Of a stretch of DNA of 64,000 nucleotides, positions 22,572 through 31,375 are shown one piece after another. The first letter of the stretch is position 1. Each line of letters begins with the position of its first letter. Below the pieces are notes generated by a model, which was not told where the DNA came from, did no database searches, and saw only the letters and a program-made list of their open reading frames with translations. The position numbers were made by a program, and so were the translations under genes. Source of the stretch: Halarcobacter mediterraneus (GTDB lineage: Bacteria; Campylobacterota; Campylobacteria; Campylobacterales; Arcobacteraceae); the NCBI RefSeq assembly GCF_004116625.1, contig NZ_NXIE01000001.1, positions 372,001-436,000 of the forward strand. Reading direction: 5' to 3'.

Positions 22572-24347
22572 ATGAGTAAATTAAGTAGAAGAGAATTTGT
22601 TTATATGATGGCAGTACTTGGTTCTGCGCCTGTATTTGCAAATTCTCATACAAGAATGACAAATACAAATAAAATGGAAGACTATTATAAGTTAAAGCCA
22701 TTTGGTAATGCAAGATTTATGCATATGACAGACTCTCATGCACAGTTACTTCCTGTATATTTTAGAGAACCAAGTGTAAACTTAGGTTTTCATGGTAACT
22801 ATGGAAAGCCTCCACATATTGTTGGAGACAAACTTTTAGATTATTATGGAATAAAAGATAATAAAAGATTAACTTATGCTTATTCTTGTATTGACTTTGA
22901 AAAACATGCAAAAGTAATGGGTAGAACTGGTGGTTTTGCACAAATTAAAACTGTTGTTGATTATTTAAAAAATAGTTTTGGTGAAGATAAAACTTTATTA
23001 CTTGATGGTGGAGATACTTGGCAAGGTAGTGCAACTGCACTTTACACTAGAGGTAAAGATATGGTTGGTGCTATGAACTTATTAGGTGTTGATATCGCTG
23101 TTGGACACTGGGAATTCACATATAAAGCTCAAGAAGTTTTAGATAACGTAAAAATGCTAGATGCAGAGTTCTTAGCACAAAATGTTAAAGTAAAAGAAGA
23201 TGCATTGTTTGAAGAAACTGAAATTGCAATGCAAGCATATGATGAAGATACAGGTCATGCATTTAAACCATATACTATTAAAAAAATGGGTAATGCAAGA
23301 GTTGCAGTTATCGGTCAAGCTTTCCCTTATACTACTATTGCAAATCCTCAAAGATTTATTCCTGATTGGTCATTCTCAATTAATGATGAAGGAATGCAAG
23401 AGTTAGTTGATGAAGTAAGAGAAACTGAAAAACCAGATGCAGTTATTGTACTTTCTCACAATGGATATGATACTGATAAAAAAATGGCAGAAGTTGTTAC
23501 TGGTATTGACTTTATTATGGGTGGTCACACTCATGATGGTGTACCTGAAGCATATCCTGTTAAAAATGAAGCAGGTACTACTTATGTTTGTAATGCTGGT
23601 TCAAATGGTAAATTCCTAAATGTTCTTGATTTAGATATTCAAAATGGAAAAATCAAAGATTTTAAATTTACTTTACTTCCAATCTTCTCTGATTTAATCC
23701 CTGAAGATAAACAAATGAAAAAATATATTGAAGATGTAAGAGCTCCATATAAAAAAGATTTAGATAGAGTAATTGCAACTACTGAACAAACACTGTTTAG
23801 AAGAGGTAACTTCAATGGTTCTTGGGATCAAATTATTTGTGATGCTTTAATGGATGTAAAAGGTGCTGATATCTCTTTATCTCCAGGATTTAGATGGGGA
23901 ACATCTGTAATTCCAGGACAAGATATTACTTTTGATGATTTAATGACTCAAACAGCAATGACTTATCCAGAAACATATGCAAGAGATATTTCAGGTAAAG
24001 ATATTAAACTTATTTTAGAAGATGTAGCAGATAACTTATTTAATGAAGATCCATTCTATCAACAAGGTGGAGATATGGTTAGAACAGGTGGTATTTCTTA
24101 TAGAATCAATCCAACTGCTAAAATTGGTGAAAGAATTTCTGATATTACACTTACTAAAAATGGACATAAGCTTGAAGCTAATAAGTCTTATAAAGTTGCA
24201 GGTTGGTCAACTGTTGGTTCTAAATCACCAGGTGAACCAGTATGGGAAACTGTAGAGACTTATTTACAAAATGTTAAGCACATAGCTAACTTAAAAATTG
24301 ATACTCCTGATATTGTTGGTATCAAAGGAAACCCTGGAATTATCTAA
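22572..24347 (+). CDS. soxB: SoxB, dimanganese sulfate thiohydrolase
   Basis: A 591-residue protein with a Tat-type signal (LSRREFVYMMAVLGSAPVFA). Metallophosphoesterase/5'-nucleotidase-family motifs are visible: MTDSHAQ, DGGDTWQGS, GHWEF, SHNGYD and GGHTHDG. SoxB releases sulfate from SoxY-bound thiosulfonate. A 5'-nucleotidase C-terminal domain occupies about residues 390-570. Separated from soxA by the terminator and rhodanese gene; followed by a strong terminator. Confidence 0.94.
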   Translation: MSKLSRREFVYMMAVLGSAPVFANSHTRMTNTNKMEDYYKLKPFGNARFMHMTDSHAQLLPVYFREPSVNLGFHGNYGKPPHIVGDKLLDYYGIKDNKRLTYAYSCIDFEKHAKVMGRTGGFAQIKTVVDYLKNSFGEDKTLLLDGGDTWQGSATALYTRGKDMVGAMNLLGVDIAVGHWEFTYKAQEVLDNVKMLDAEFLAQNVKVKEDALFEETEIAMQAYDEDTGHAFKPYTIKKMGNARVAVIGQAFPYTTIANPQRFIPDWSFSINDEGMQELVDEVRETEKPDAVIVLSHNGYDTDKKMAEVVTGIDFIMGGHTHDGVPEAYPVKNEAGTTYVCNAGSNGKFLNVLDLDIQNGKIKDFKFTLLPIFSDLIPEDKQMKKYIEDVRAPYKKDLDRVIATTEQTLFRRGNFNGSWDQIICDALMDVKGADISLSPGFRWGTSVIPGQDITFDDLMTQTAMTYPETYARDISGKDIKLILEDVADNLFNEDPFYQQGGDMVRTGGISYRINPTAKIGERISDITLTKNGHKLEANKSYKVAGWSTVGSKSPGEPVWETVETYLQNVKHIANLKIDTPDIVGIKGNPGII

Positions 24348-24364
24348 TAATTTTAGAATGATAA

Positions 24365-24393
24365 AACATAAAGAAATATTTCTTTATGTTTTT
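24365..24393 (+). terminator. Rho-independent terminator after soxB
   Basis: AACATAAAGAA-ATAT-TTCTTTATGTT forms an 11-bp stem followed by a T-run. Confidence 0.8.
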
Positions 24394-24445
24394 GATTTAT
24401 AAAGTATTTAAATAAGTATTTTATAAATCAAAAGAAGGATAAAAG

Positions 24446-25246
24446 ATGATTAAAAAGGCGTTTATAGTTCTATTTGCCTGTTTTATTTCAACAAATTTAT
24501 TTGCAGATTTTAAAGAAGGTAAAAAACTTTTTGACCAAAAATGTGCCCAATGTCATAAAGGATATATCTCATTTAAAAAATTAAAAGAAAATTTTTATGA
24601 AAGAAATAATACTTTATTAAATTTAAAAACTCCTACAGAAAATATGCTTGCTTGGGCCATTATGGATAGTAGTAGAAAAATAGGCGATCCAAATGATGAA
24701 GATATGAGAACCGTTGAAATAGAGATGTACTTAAAGTCTTATTTGGCTAATCCTGATTTAAATAATAGTATTTGTGATAAAAGTGCTTTAAAATATTATA
24801 ATAAAAAAGAACCTATTCAAATCTCAGATGAAGAAGCTGAACTTTTAGCTCAATATTTTATGGGATACAAAAAGGATAGACTTAAGAATATGCCTAAACC
24901 TAAAAAAACTTTAACTAAAAATATAAAAGAAGATAGAGTTTTAAAAAAGGCACAAAGTGAAGGTAAACATATAATAGTATATGCAACTTCAAAAACTTGT
25001 TATTTTTGTAAGAAAATGGAAAAAGAAGTTTTATCTCTTGATGAAATAAAGAATAAAATGGATGAAGATTATATCTTTTTAAAAATAGATGTTGATTATG
25101 AAAGTTTACCTTTTAATTTAAAAAAACATTTTAAAGGTATGACTCCCACTTTTTTTGTACTTACTTCAGCTGGAGAGCTTTTAAATATTTATCCTGGAGC
25201 TTGGGTAAAAAATGATTATTTGCAAATTTTAAAAGAGAATTTATAA
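24446..25246 (+). CDS. Cytochrome c-thioredoxin fusion protein (SoxW-like)
   Basis: A 266-residue secreted protein. After a signal peptide (to about A20) a class-I haem motif CAQCH lies at residues 33-37 within a cytochrome-like region to about 145. A thioredoxin-fold domain follows, with CYFC at 185-188 (SKTCYFCKKM) and a cis-Pro loop near GMTPTFF. Periplasmic thioredoxins of the SoxW type keep Sox proteins reduced; the fused haem suggests direct coupling to electron transport. AGAAGGA precedes the ATG. First gene of a run with MOSC, DsrE and hydrolase genes. Confidence 0.78.
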   Translation: MIKKAFIVLFACFISTNLFADFKEGKKLFDQKCAQCHKGYISFKKLKENFYERNNTLLNLKTPTENMLAWAIMDSSRKIGDPNDEDMRTVEIEMYLKSYLANPDLNNSICDKSALKYYNKKEPIQISDEEAELLAQYFMGYKKDRLKNMPKPKKTLTKNIKEDRVLKKAQSEGKHIIVYATSKTCYFCKKMEKEVLSLDEIKNKMDEDYIFLKIDVDYESLPFNLKKHFKGMTPTFFVLTSAGELLNIYPGAWVKNDYLQILKENL

Positions 25247-25249
25247 ATT

Positions 25250-25699
25250 ATGGAAATAGGTAAAGTAATAAGTACTTTTAGTGCTACAAAGTTAGATAAA
25301 GGACTTCCTAGACCGAAAAAAGATAAATTAAATTTAATAAATGATTTTGGAATTGAAAATGATAAATTTGCAGGTAAAGACTTAGATAAAACTGTTATGA
25401 TTGTAGGAACCTTTACGTATGATATGGCAAAAAATGAGAATATTAATTTGAAATTTGGAAGTTTAGGTGAAAATATTTTATTTGATTTTAATCCTCATAA
25501 TTATAAAGTAGGAACACAGTTTAAAATAGGAACAGCAATTATAGAAATAACTGAAAACTGTACTATTTGTAATCATTTATCAAAGTTTGATGATGATTTA
25601 CCAATTTTAATTAAAGATTGTAGAGGTATTTATTGTAAGATTATAAATAGCGGTGTTGTTAAAGATAATGATACTATTTTATTATATAAAAAAGGATAA
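25250..25699 (+). CDS. MOSC-domain protein
   Basis: A 149-residue stand-alone MOSC domain with GSLGENIL, a C-terminal NCTICNHLSKF and GIYCKIINSG. The conserved Cys of MOSC domains binds sulfur or molybdopterin; here a Cys pair (CTIC) is present around residue 104. MOSC proteins transfer sulfur to metals or bind Mo cofactor, which fits neighbours handling sulfur. No signal peptide, so cytoplasmic. Starts 4 nt after the upstream stop. Confidence 0.8.
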   Translation: MEIGKVISTFSATKLDKGLPRPKKDKLNLINDFGIENDKFAGKDLDKTVMIVGTFTYDMAKNENINLKFGSLGENILFDFNPHNYKVGTQFKIGTAIIEITENCTICNHLSKFDDDLPILIKDCRGIYCKIINSGVVKDNDTILLYKKG

Positions 25700-25702
25700 T
25701 TT

Positions 25703-26140
25703 ATGAAAAAACTTATTATTTTAATGTGTGCAACTATTTATTTGTTTGCACAATCAGAGTTTAGTGAACCTTTACCTTCATTTGATGAACCAAGAAAAGT
25801 AGCTATTCAACTTTATGATTCAGACCTAGAAAAAGTCAATCATAATTTAAGTACTATTTATAATATTTTAAAAGAGTATCCAGAAGAGTCTTTAAAAGTT
25901 GCAGTAATTGCTTATGGAAATGGAGTTAGAGCATTAAAAAAAGATTATGATAAAGATACTTTAACAAGAATAAAGTCTTTGATGGAATATGATGTAGAGT
26001 TTATAGTTTGCAAAAATACAATGGATACTATGAAATGGACAAAAAAAGATTTTATTGATGATGTTTCTTATGTTCAAGCAGGAATTGTAGAACTTATTGA
26101 AAAGCAAGTTGCTGGATACATAGGTATTATAGCTTATTAA
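25703..26140 (+). CDS. Secreted DsrE/F-like protein
   Basis: A 145-residue protein with a signal peptide (MKKLIILMCATIYLFAQ) and a DsrE-like alpha/beta domain: VAIQLYDSD, LKVAVIAYGNGVRAL and a single Cys in VEFIVCKNTM at the family's position. DsrE-type proteins are sulfur carriers or transferases. Location beside sox and MOSC genes supports a periplasmic sulfur role, which is inferred. Confidence 0.75.
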   Translation: MKKLIILMCATIYLFAQSEFSEPLPSFDEPRKVAIQLYDSDLEKVNHNLSTIYNILKEYPEESLKVAVIAYGNGVRALKKDYDKDTLTRIKSLMEYDVEFIVCKNTMDTMKWTKKDFIDDVSYVQAGIVELIEKQVAGYIGIIAY

Positions 26141-26152
26141 AAAGGAGTAAAT

Positions 26153-26932
26153 ATGTTAAAAAAGATTTTATCAACTGCAGTTTTATCAACTGCACTATTA
26201 GCAGCCAATGTTACAAAAGAAGAGTGTGAGTCAAAAGATGGTAGTTTTATCTATGCTGGAAATGAATGTATAGAATATAAAGCTTTTGAAGGTGAGGATA
26301 ATGAAGTTATTACTGTAATTGTTCATGGTACTTGGGATTTAGGAACAAATACTTTAGGTAGATATGGTCCTTTTGCAGAAACTATGAATATGATGACAGA
26401 TTTAACAACTATTGCAGTATCTCTTCCTGGATATTCAAATTCTTCTACAAATAAACTAAAACCATTAGCTAGTAAAGAGGTTAAAAACCTTGCTGCAACA
26501 AAAGAATATGTTAATTTTTTAGGAGAATTAATTTCTTCTTTAAAAGAAAAATATGAAGCTCAAAGTATTAACTTTATTGGTCATAGTGCAGGTGCTATGA
26601 TGGGAGCTACTTTAAGTGGAGTAAAACCTGATTTACTTCAAAATGTTGTTTTAGTAGGTGGAAGATACGATATTCATGAAATTAGTGATAATAAAAATTT
26701 AATTTCTATGATTGATGTACTTGATAAAGTAAATAAAAATACTAAATATTTATTTATTTATGGTACAAAAGATGAAATTTCTAAGCCAGAAGTTACAAAA
26801 AACTTTTTTAAAGTTGTAGAAAAAAAAGGTTTAAATGCAAAACTTGTTGAAGTAAAAGGTGCAGGACATATTGATCTTGATATGACTGACACAGCTACAA
26901 GTGCTACAATAGAATTATTTGAAGAGGAGTAA
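26153..26932 (+). CDS. Secreted alpha/beta hydrolase
   Basis: A 259-residue protein with a short signal (cleavage near A18) and an alpha/beta-hydrolase fold: HGTWDLG for the oxyanion region, the nucleophile elbow GHSAGA (Ser near residue 146), an acid residue in YGTKDEIS and His in GAGHIDL. Substrate unknown. Its last codons form half of a palindrome shared with the convergent gene. Confidence 0.75.
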   Translation: MLKKILSTAVLSTALLAANVTKEECESKDGSFIYAGNECIEYKAFEGEDNEVITVIVHGTWDLGTNTLGRYGPFAETMNMMTDLTTIAVSLPGYSNSSTNKLKPLASKEVKNLAATKEYVNFLGELISSLKEKYEAQSINFIGHSAGAMMGATLSGVKPDLLQNVVLVGGRYDIHEISDNKNLISMIDVLDKVNKNTKYLFIYGTKDEISKPEVTKNFFKVVEKKGLNAKLVEVKGAGHIDLDMTDTATSATIELFEEE

Positions 26933-26944
26933 TTACTCTTCTTC
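26921..26944. terminator. Bidirectional hairpin made from the ends of two convergent genes
   Basis: The 24 nt are an inverted repeat of 12-nt arms with one G-T pair. The left arm is the last four codons (ending GAG GAG TAA) of the hydrolase gene and the right arm, read on the minus strand, is the last four (GAA GAA GAG TAA) of the MBL-fold gene. No long T-run follows, so it may act as a barrier to antisense transcription. Confidence 0.55.
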
Positions 26945-27856
26945 ATAAAATTCTAATTCATTATAAGCATCAAATACATTTCTAGAATTTAACTCCTCAT
27001 ATAAAGCTTTATCTTTAAACTCTTCCATTTTTATATGTTTAGTTACTTCTGCTGAACCAATATCTTCTTCTACTGCTTTTAAAACTCTTTTTTTCAATAG
27101 TGTAAAATATTGTTTTGTTTCATTAATTGCATTTTTACTTGTGTCTAAACCATGCCCTGGTATTAAATTTTTATAGTCCATTTTTTCAAGCATTTTAATA
27201 GCTTTTAATTGTCCTATTACAGAACCATCTCTATTAGATGTGATTCTTCCATTCATAACTAAATCACTAGCAAAAAGAGTTTTTGTAGAAGGTGTATAAA
27301 CAAAAATATCTTCACTTGAATGTGCTTTTGTCCCAACTGGAAAAATCTGAAATTCAAAATTATCAATTTTTAATGATTTTGTTTCTTCAATAACTTCATC
27401 AAGTCTCACAATACTTGTATTTTTTATAGCATCTTTTGAAACTGTATTAAACATTCTAGTTTTAGAATTTTTATCATAATTTTTATTAATAGTAGAAACA
27501 CCAATTAGTTTTGAGTTGAACTTTTCTTTATAAAAAGAAGCTCCTAACCAATGATCATCATGGTCATGTGTTAAAATTATAGTATGAACAGGAAGTTTTT
27601 TTATTTTTGACATTTTTTCATATGCCTGTTTTGCTAATTGGTAAGTTCCACCTGAATCAATTAGAATATAGTTTTTACCTGTACTTACATAACAATGATT
27701 TGACATAAATCCACCATTTTCTTTTGAAGGGGCTTCAAGCTTACCTAAAAAACACCATGTATTATCATTTATCTTTTTAGGTTCTAAGTTATAATCAAAG
27801 GCATAAGTATAGCTACTTAAACCAAGAACCAATAAAGATGAAATTAATTTTTTCAT
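26933..27856 (-). CDS. Secreted MBL-fold metallo-hydrolase
   Basis: A 307-residue protein with a signal peptide (to about A19). The metallo-beta-lactamase signature HDHDDHWLGA lies near residue 100, with further metal ligands at KAHSSEDIF and IPGHGLD. Related periplasmic MBL proteins (SoxH type) occur in sox clusters. Minus strand, convergent with the hydrolase with no spacer between stops. AAGGAA precedes the ATG. Confidence 0.82.
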   Translation of the reverse strand: MKKLISSLLVLGLSSYTYAFDYNLEPKKINDNTWCFLGKLEAPSKENGGFMSNHCYVSTGKNYILIDSGGTYQLAKQAYEKMSKIKKLPVHTIILTHDHDDHWLGASFYKEKFNSKLIGVSTINKNYDKNSKTRMFNTVSKDAIKNTSIVRLDEVIEETKSLKIDNFEFQIFPVGTKAHSSEDIFVYTPSTKTLFASDLVMNGRITSNRDGSVIGQLKAIKMLEKMDYKNLIPGHGLDTSKNAINETKQYFTLLKKRVLKAVEEDIGSAEVTKHIKMEEFKDKALYEELNSRNVFDAYNELEFYEEE

Positions 27857-27963
27857 TTTATTTCCTTATTTGTTTTTCTTATATTTCTTTGAGAGATATT
27901 TTAGTCAAATTAACGTATAATAAGCATTAATATAAAAATATATTTTAGAAAATTAGGAACTTT

Positions 27964-29124
27964 ATGGATAAGAAAAAACAAATGACTTTTAATTTAAACA
28001 ATTTTTTATTATCAATGTCAATAGCTTTAGATAAAATTGAGTCAAGATATTTTAATATCTCAGATAATCACTCGAAAAGAGTAGCTTATATCTCATTAAA
28101 ATTAGCATTAGAATTTAACTATAAAAAAGAAGCTTTATTTGATATATGTGCTTATTCTTTTATGCATAATATTGCTTTAAAAAGTTCTAAAGAGGATTTA
28201 GTAAATTATTGTGAATTTTCAAATAATTATTCAAAAAAACTACCTTTCTTATTTAAAGAGCAAAAAAATGTACTAAAATACCAATGTGAATATTATGATG
28301 GAAGTGGAACTTTTTCTTTAAAAGAAGAAGACATTCCTTTATTTTCCCAATTCATATCTTTTGCTGTACTACTTGATAGAACTTTTGATTTAGGCACTTG
28401 TACAATAGAAACAAGAAAAGAAATATTAAGATTTTTAAAAGAAAATGAAAATAAACTTTTTTCAAATGATTTAGTTGAATGTTTTGAAGAATTTAGTGAA
28501 AAAGAAAGTTTTTGGTTAGATTTACAAAATGAAAATGAATTGCTTACTTTTATTTTTTCAACATTGAATGATGAAAGTATTGCTTTAACATTTGAAGAAG
28601 TTTTAGAAATCACTTCTATTTTTACTTTACTTACAAATGAAGATTTAACTATTATTACAAATGCTTCTAAAGTTGCAGATTTTTATAACTTTGAACATAA
28701 AAATAAATATACATTTATGATAGCAGCTTCTTTATGCAATATTGGAAAACTTTTTATTGATGATAAACTTTTATTAAAACAAAGTTCTTTAGAAAGTATA
28801 GAGTATGAAGAAATCAAAGCATATCCATACTATACAAAAAAAGTTTTATCAAATATAATAGGTTTTAATGATATTTGTTCATATTCTTATAAGATACAAG
28901 AGCAAATTAATTCTTTAGGTTATCCTTTTAAATTAGAAGGAAAAGATTTAAGTCTAAAAGATAGAGCTTTAAGCTTAACAAACATATATACTTCATTAAG
29001 AGGTAACAAACCATATAGAAAGAATTACTCTAAAGATGAAGCTTTTAATATCTTAGAAGAGATGGCTAAAGAGAATAGGGTAGATGAAACTATTGTAAAT
29101 GATTTTAAAGAGATTTTTAAATAG
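27964..29124 (+). CDS. Degenerate tandem HD-GYP-related signalling protein
   Basis: A 386-residue cytoplasmic protein. The first half resembles an HD-GYP domain: DNHSKRV (residue about 35), MHNIAL where HD is expected, and YYDGSGTF. The second half repeats the pattern with CNIGKLFIDDKLL, AYPYYTKKVL, SLGYPFKL and RGNKPYRK. Metal-binding His/Asp pairs are largely replaced, so c-di-GMP phosphodiesterase activity is unlikely; a sensor or scaffold role is possible. TATAAT lies about 40 nt upstream and AGGAAC precedes the ATG. Confidence 0.7.
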   Translation: MDKKKQMTFNLNNFLLSMSIALDKIESRYFNISDNHSKRVAYISLKLALEFNYKKEALFDICAYSFMHNIALKSSKEDLVNYCEFSNNYSKKLPFLFKEQKNVLKYQCEYYDGSGTFSLKEEDIPLFSQFISFAVLLDRTFDLGTCTIETRKEILRFLKENENKLFSNDLVECFEEFSEKESFWLDLQNENELLTFIFSTLNDESIALTFEEVLEITSIFTLLTNEDLTIITNASKVADFYNFEHKNKYTFMIAASLCNIGKLFIDDKLLLKQSSLESIEYEEIKAYPYYTKKVLSNIIGFNDICSYSYKIQEQINSLGYPFKLEGKDLSLKDRALSLTNIYTSLRGNKPYRKNYSKDEAFNILEEMAKENRVDETIVNDFKEIFK

Positions 29125-29147
29125 TAAATCAAAATTGATTTACTATT
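29120..29147. terminator. Bidirectional terminator
   Basis: AATAGTAAATCAA-AA-TTGATTTACTATT is a 13-bp inverted repeat between two convergent stops, with T-rich sequence on both sides. Confidence 0.7.
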
Positions 29148-29825
29148 TTATTCACTAACTGTAGTTAAATTTAACATTTTCCATGAATACATTCCACCTC
29201 TATACCAAGAGATTTTTTCTTGTGGATATCCAATACTTATTAGATTTTCAATTGCTAATGTTGATTGAGGACACCAAGCACCATTACAAAACAATAATAA
29301 ATTTTTGGCTTTTGAGAAATCATATTTGCCTTTTGATACTTCTTTTACTCCAATCATATCTAAAACATCATAGAAATCATCAGGATATTTATCTTTATTA
29401 AAGTAGGGGAAAGGGATATTCTCTGCTGTAGGAATACTCATTTGCAAAAACCAGTCAGGAAGTCTTGCATCAATTAAAAGCATATCTTTTCTATCTTGAG
29501 CTTTTTTTATGAAGTTAATTACCTCAATTTCACCTACAGTTTGAATTGTATCATTTATCTTCATTGGAGTTATTTTACCAATAGTAGTTACAAATTTTTT
29601 TACACAATTTTGAGGCAGACCTTCTTTTGCATAGCTTCCAGACCAGATATTTTGAGGGTCAGCTCCATTTATCTTTTTACACTCTTCATCATGAATTCTT
29701 TTTATTGAATATTCATTTCCATTGTAGTTGACTTTTACACCATCATTTTTTAGATTTAAGTCACTAGCACTTATAGTTGAAAAAAATAGTGAACTAGCAA
29801 TAATTGCAGTGTTGATTAATTTCAT
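29148..29825 (-). CDS. Secreted rhodanese-domain sulfurtransferase (paralogue)
   Basis: A 225-residue protein with a signal peptide (to about A20) and a rhodanese domain. The active-site region LLFCNGAWCPQS matches CNGYWCGQT of the rhodanese between soxA and soxB, and both share a TVGE(V/I)E..(Y/F)(M/I)KKAQ segment, so they are paralogues. The N-terminal extra domain (residues 22-95) carries two Cys. AAGGAG precedes the ATG. Confidence 0.82.
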   Translation of the reverse strand: MKLINTAIIASSLFFSTISASDLNLKNDGVKVNYNGNEYSIKRIHDEECKKINGADPQNIWSGSYAKEGLPQNCVKKFVTTIGKITPMKINDTIQTVGEIEVINFIKKAQDRKDMLLIDARLPDWFLQMSIPTAENIPFPYFNKDKYPDDFYDVLDMIGVKEVSKGKYDFSKAKNLLLFCNGAWCPQSTLAIENLISIGYPQEKISWYRGGMYSWKMLNLTTVSE

Positions 29826-29923
29826 TTTTTCTCCTTGTATAAATTAATAATATTATATTATACTAATTCTTTGTAAAAGAGCTTAAAATGATTAATTATA
29901 TTAGCTTAGGAAAGAGTATTTAA

Positions 29924-30112
29924 TTATTGTTTATATTTCATAACAATTATTTGTTCATAAAGCATTTCTCCGAATCCTTTTGGCAAATTTGTATGTTCTT
30001 TTTCAACTATTTCAATTATATTTCTTATTTGCTCTTCTGTCATATTTTGTACAATAGGAATAATAGTTTTTTTAATAGTCTCTTTAAATTCTTGAATTTC
30101 TTCTTTTGTCAT
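29924..30112 (-). CDS. Small hydrophilic protein
   Basis: A 62-residue, Glu/Ile-rich helical product (MTKEEIQEFKETIKKT...). No signal or known domain; the ribosome-binding site is weak (AAAGAT). The overlapping plus-strand frame is Phe/Asn-rich and looks like an antisense shadow. Probably a real small gene but unclassified. Confidence 0.45.
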   Translation of the reverse strand: MTKEEIQEFKETIKKTIIPIVQNMTEEQIRNIIEIVEKEHTNLPKGFGEMLYEQIIVMKYKQ

Positions 30113-30196
30113 AATTAAATATCTTTATTAGTTGATTTAAAAAGAAATTATAGTGAAAATATCTAAAAAAGCAGTTAATTTATTTTAAAACTTTCT

Positions 30197-30421
30197 TTAC
30201 TGTTTTTTTATTTTTTCATATCTATAAGTAACTGTTCCAGATGTCTCTATAGAATTTAAAATTTTTTCTATTTTATTATCTTTTACTTTTTTATCTTCTT
30301 TTTTCTTTATATCAGTTTTTTTAGTTTTAATTGTATTTTCTTGTTCTTTTATTAAAGATTTTTCCAAATTACTAGACAATAATAGACTACTTAATATTAA
30401 TACTATTAGTATGTATTTCAT
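30197..30421 (-). CDS. Small secreted Lys-rich protein
   Basis: A 74-residue product with a signal-like N-terminus (MKYILIVLILSSLLLSS), a highly charged Lys/Glu middle and a C-terminal SGTVTYRYEKIKKQ. AAGG precedes the ATG by 8 nt. No family recognised. Confidence 0.55.
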   Translation of the reverse strand: MKYILIVLILSSLLLSSNLEKSLIKEQENTIKTKKTDIKKKEDKKVKDNKIEKILNSIETSGTVTYRYEKIKKQ

Positions 30422-30580
30422 TATATTTACCTTGAATATTTAAATTTCTTTTAATTATATTAAAATCACAACAATATTTTGTATATTTTTATAATAATAC
30501 AAAAAAATAAGGTTAAAAGTGTTAAATTTTAACTAAAAAAGTCTTTAGTAAGCTAAACTAGGTATTTAAGTTTATTTTGA

Positions 30581-30586
30581 TATAAT
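30581..30586 (+). promoter_or_regulatory. -10 box for the ttcA-like gene
   Basis: TATAAT in TTTTGATATAATCGCG, about 25 bp before the TTG start. The TATAATCG form without a -35 box recurs upstream of ilvB at 38217. Confidence 0.6.
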
Positions 30587-30611
30587 CGCGAAAAACTATA
30601 GGACAAAGATT

Positions 30612-31370
30612 TTGATAGACTTAAGTAAAAAAATATCTAAATTAGTTGGAAAAACAAATGCAGAATATGGACTAATCCAAGAAGGAGATAGAGTTTTAGT
30701 AGGTTTCTCAGGGGGTAAAGACTCTACAACTTTAATTCATGCTTTAAACCATTTAAAAAAAGTTACACCTTTTAATTTTGAATTTAAAGCTGTAACTGTA
30801 ACTTATGGTATGGGAGAACAAGTTCAATTTTTGGCTGAACATTGTAAAAAATATGGAATAGAACATGAAATTATTGATACTGAAATTTTTGAATTATCAA
30901 AAAATAAGATTAGAAAAAATTCATCATTTTGTTCATTTTTTTCAAGAATGAGAAGAGGGTACCTTTATTCAACAGCTCAAGAACAAGGATATAATAAACT
31001 TGCATTAGGACATCATTTAGATGATGCAATGGAATCTTTTTTTATGAACTTTTTATATAATGGAGCTTTAAGATCTATGCCTCCTATTTATAAAGCAGAA
31101 AATGGTTTGGAAGTTATTAGACCCTTGATTTTTTGTAGAGAAAGACAATTAAGAGCTTTTGCTCAAAGTAATGAAATCTCAGTTATTGGAGATGAGGCCT
31201 GTCCTGCAATGAGATTTGATATTAAAATGCCATATGCAAGGGCTAAAACAAAAGAACTTTTAGAAAAGATGGAAGAGGAAAATCCTCAAATGTTTATTTC
31301 AATGAAAGCTGCATTTAATAATATTCAAACATCAACCTTCTTTACAAAAGAATTTTTGGATAGGAATTAG
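30612..31370 (+). CDS. ttcA: TtcA-family tRNA 2-thiocytidine synthetase-like protein
   Basis: A 252-residue PP-loop ATPase with SGGKDS at residues 33-38 and GHHLDDAMES near 133. In TtcA an iron-sulfur cluster is held by CxxC plus a later Cys; here the first pair reads CSFFSRMRRG, so C107 is kept but the second position is F110. A later C197 lies in DEACPAM. The family is clear; the altered cluster site makes the exact activity uncertain. TTG start with GGACAAAG upstream. Confidence 0.78.
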   Translation: MIDLSKKISKLVGKTNAEYGLIQEGDRVLVGFSGGKDSTTLIHALNHLKKVTPFNFEFKAVTVTYGMGEQVQFLAEHCKKYGIEHEIIDTEIFELSKNKIRKNSSFCSFFSRMRRGYLYSTAQEQGYNKLALGHHLDDAMESFFMNFLYNGALRSMPPIYKAENGLEVIRPLIFCRERQLRAFAQSNEISVIGDEACPAMRFDIKMPYARAKTKELLEKMEEENPQMFISMKAAFNNIQTSTFFTKEFLDRN

Positions 31371-31375
31371 AATTT

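Noticed and set aside
29927..30118. Plus-strand 63-codon ORF
   Set aside because: Phe/Asn-rich antisense of the small minus-strand gene, with no ribosome-binding site.
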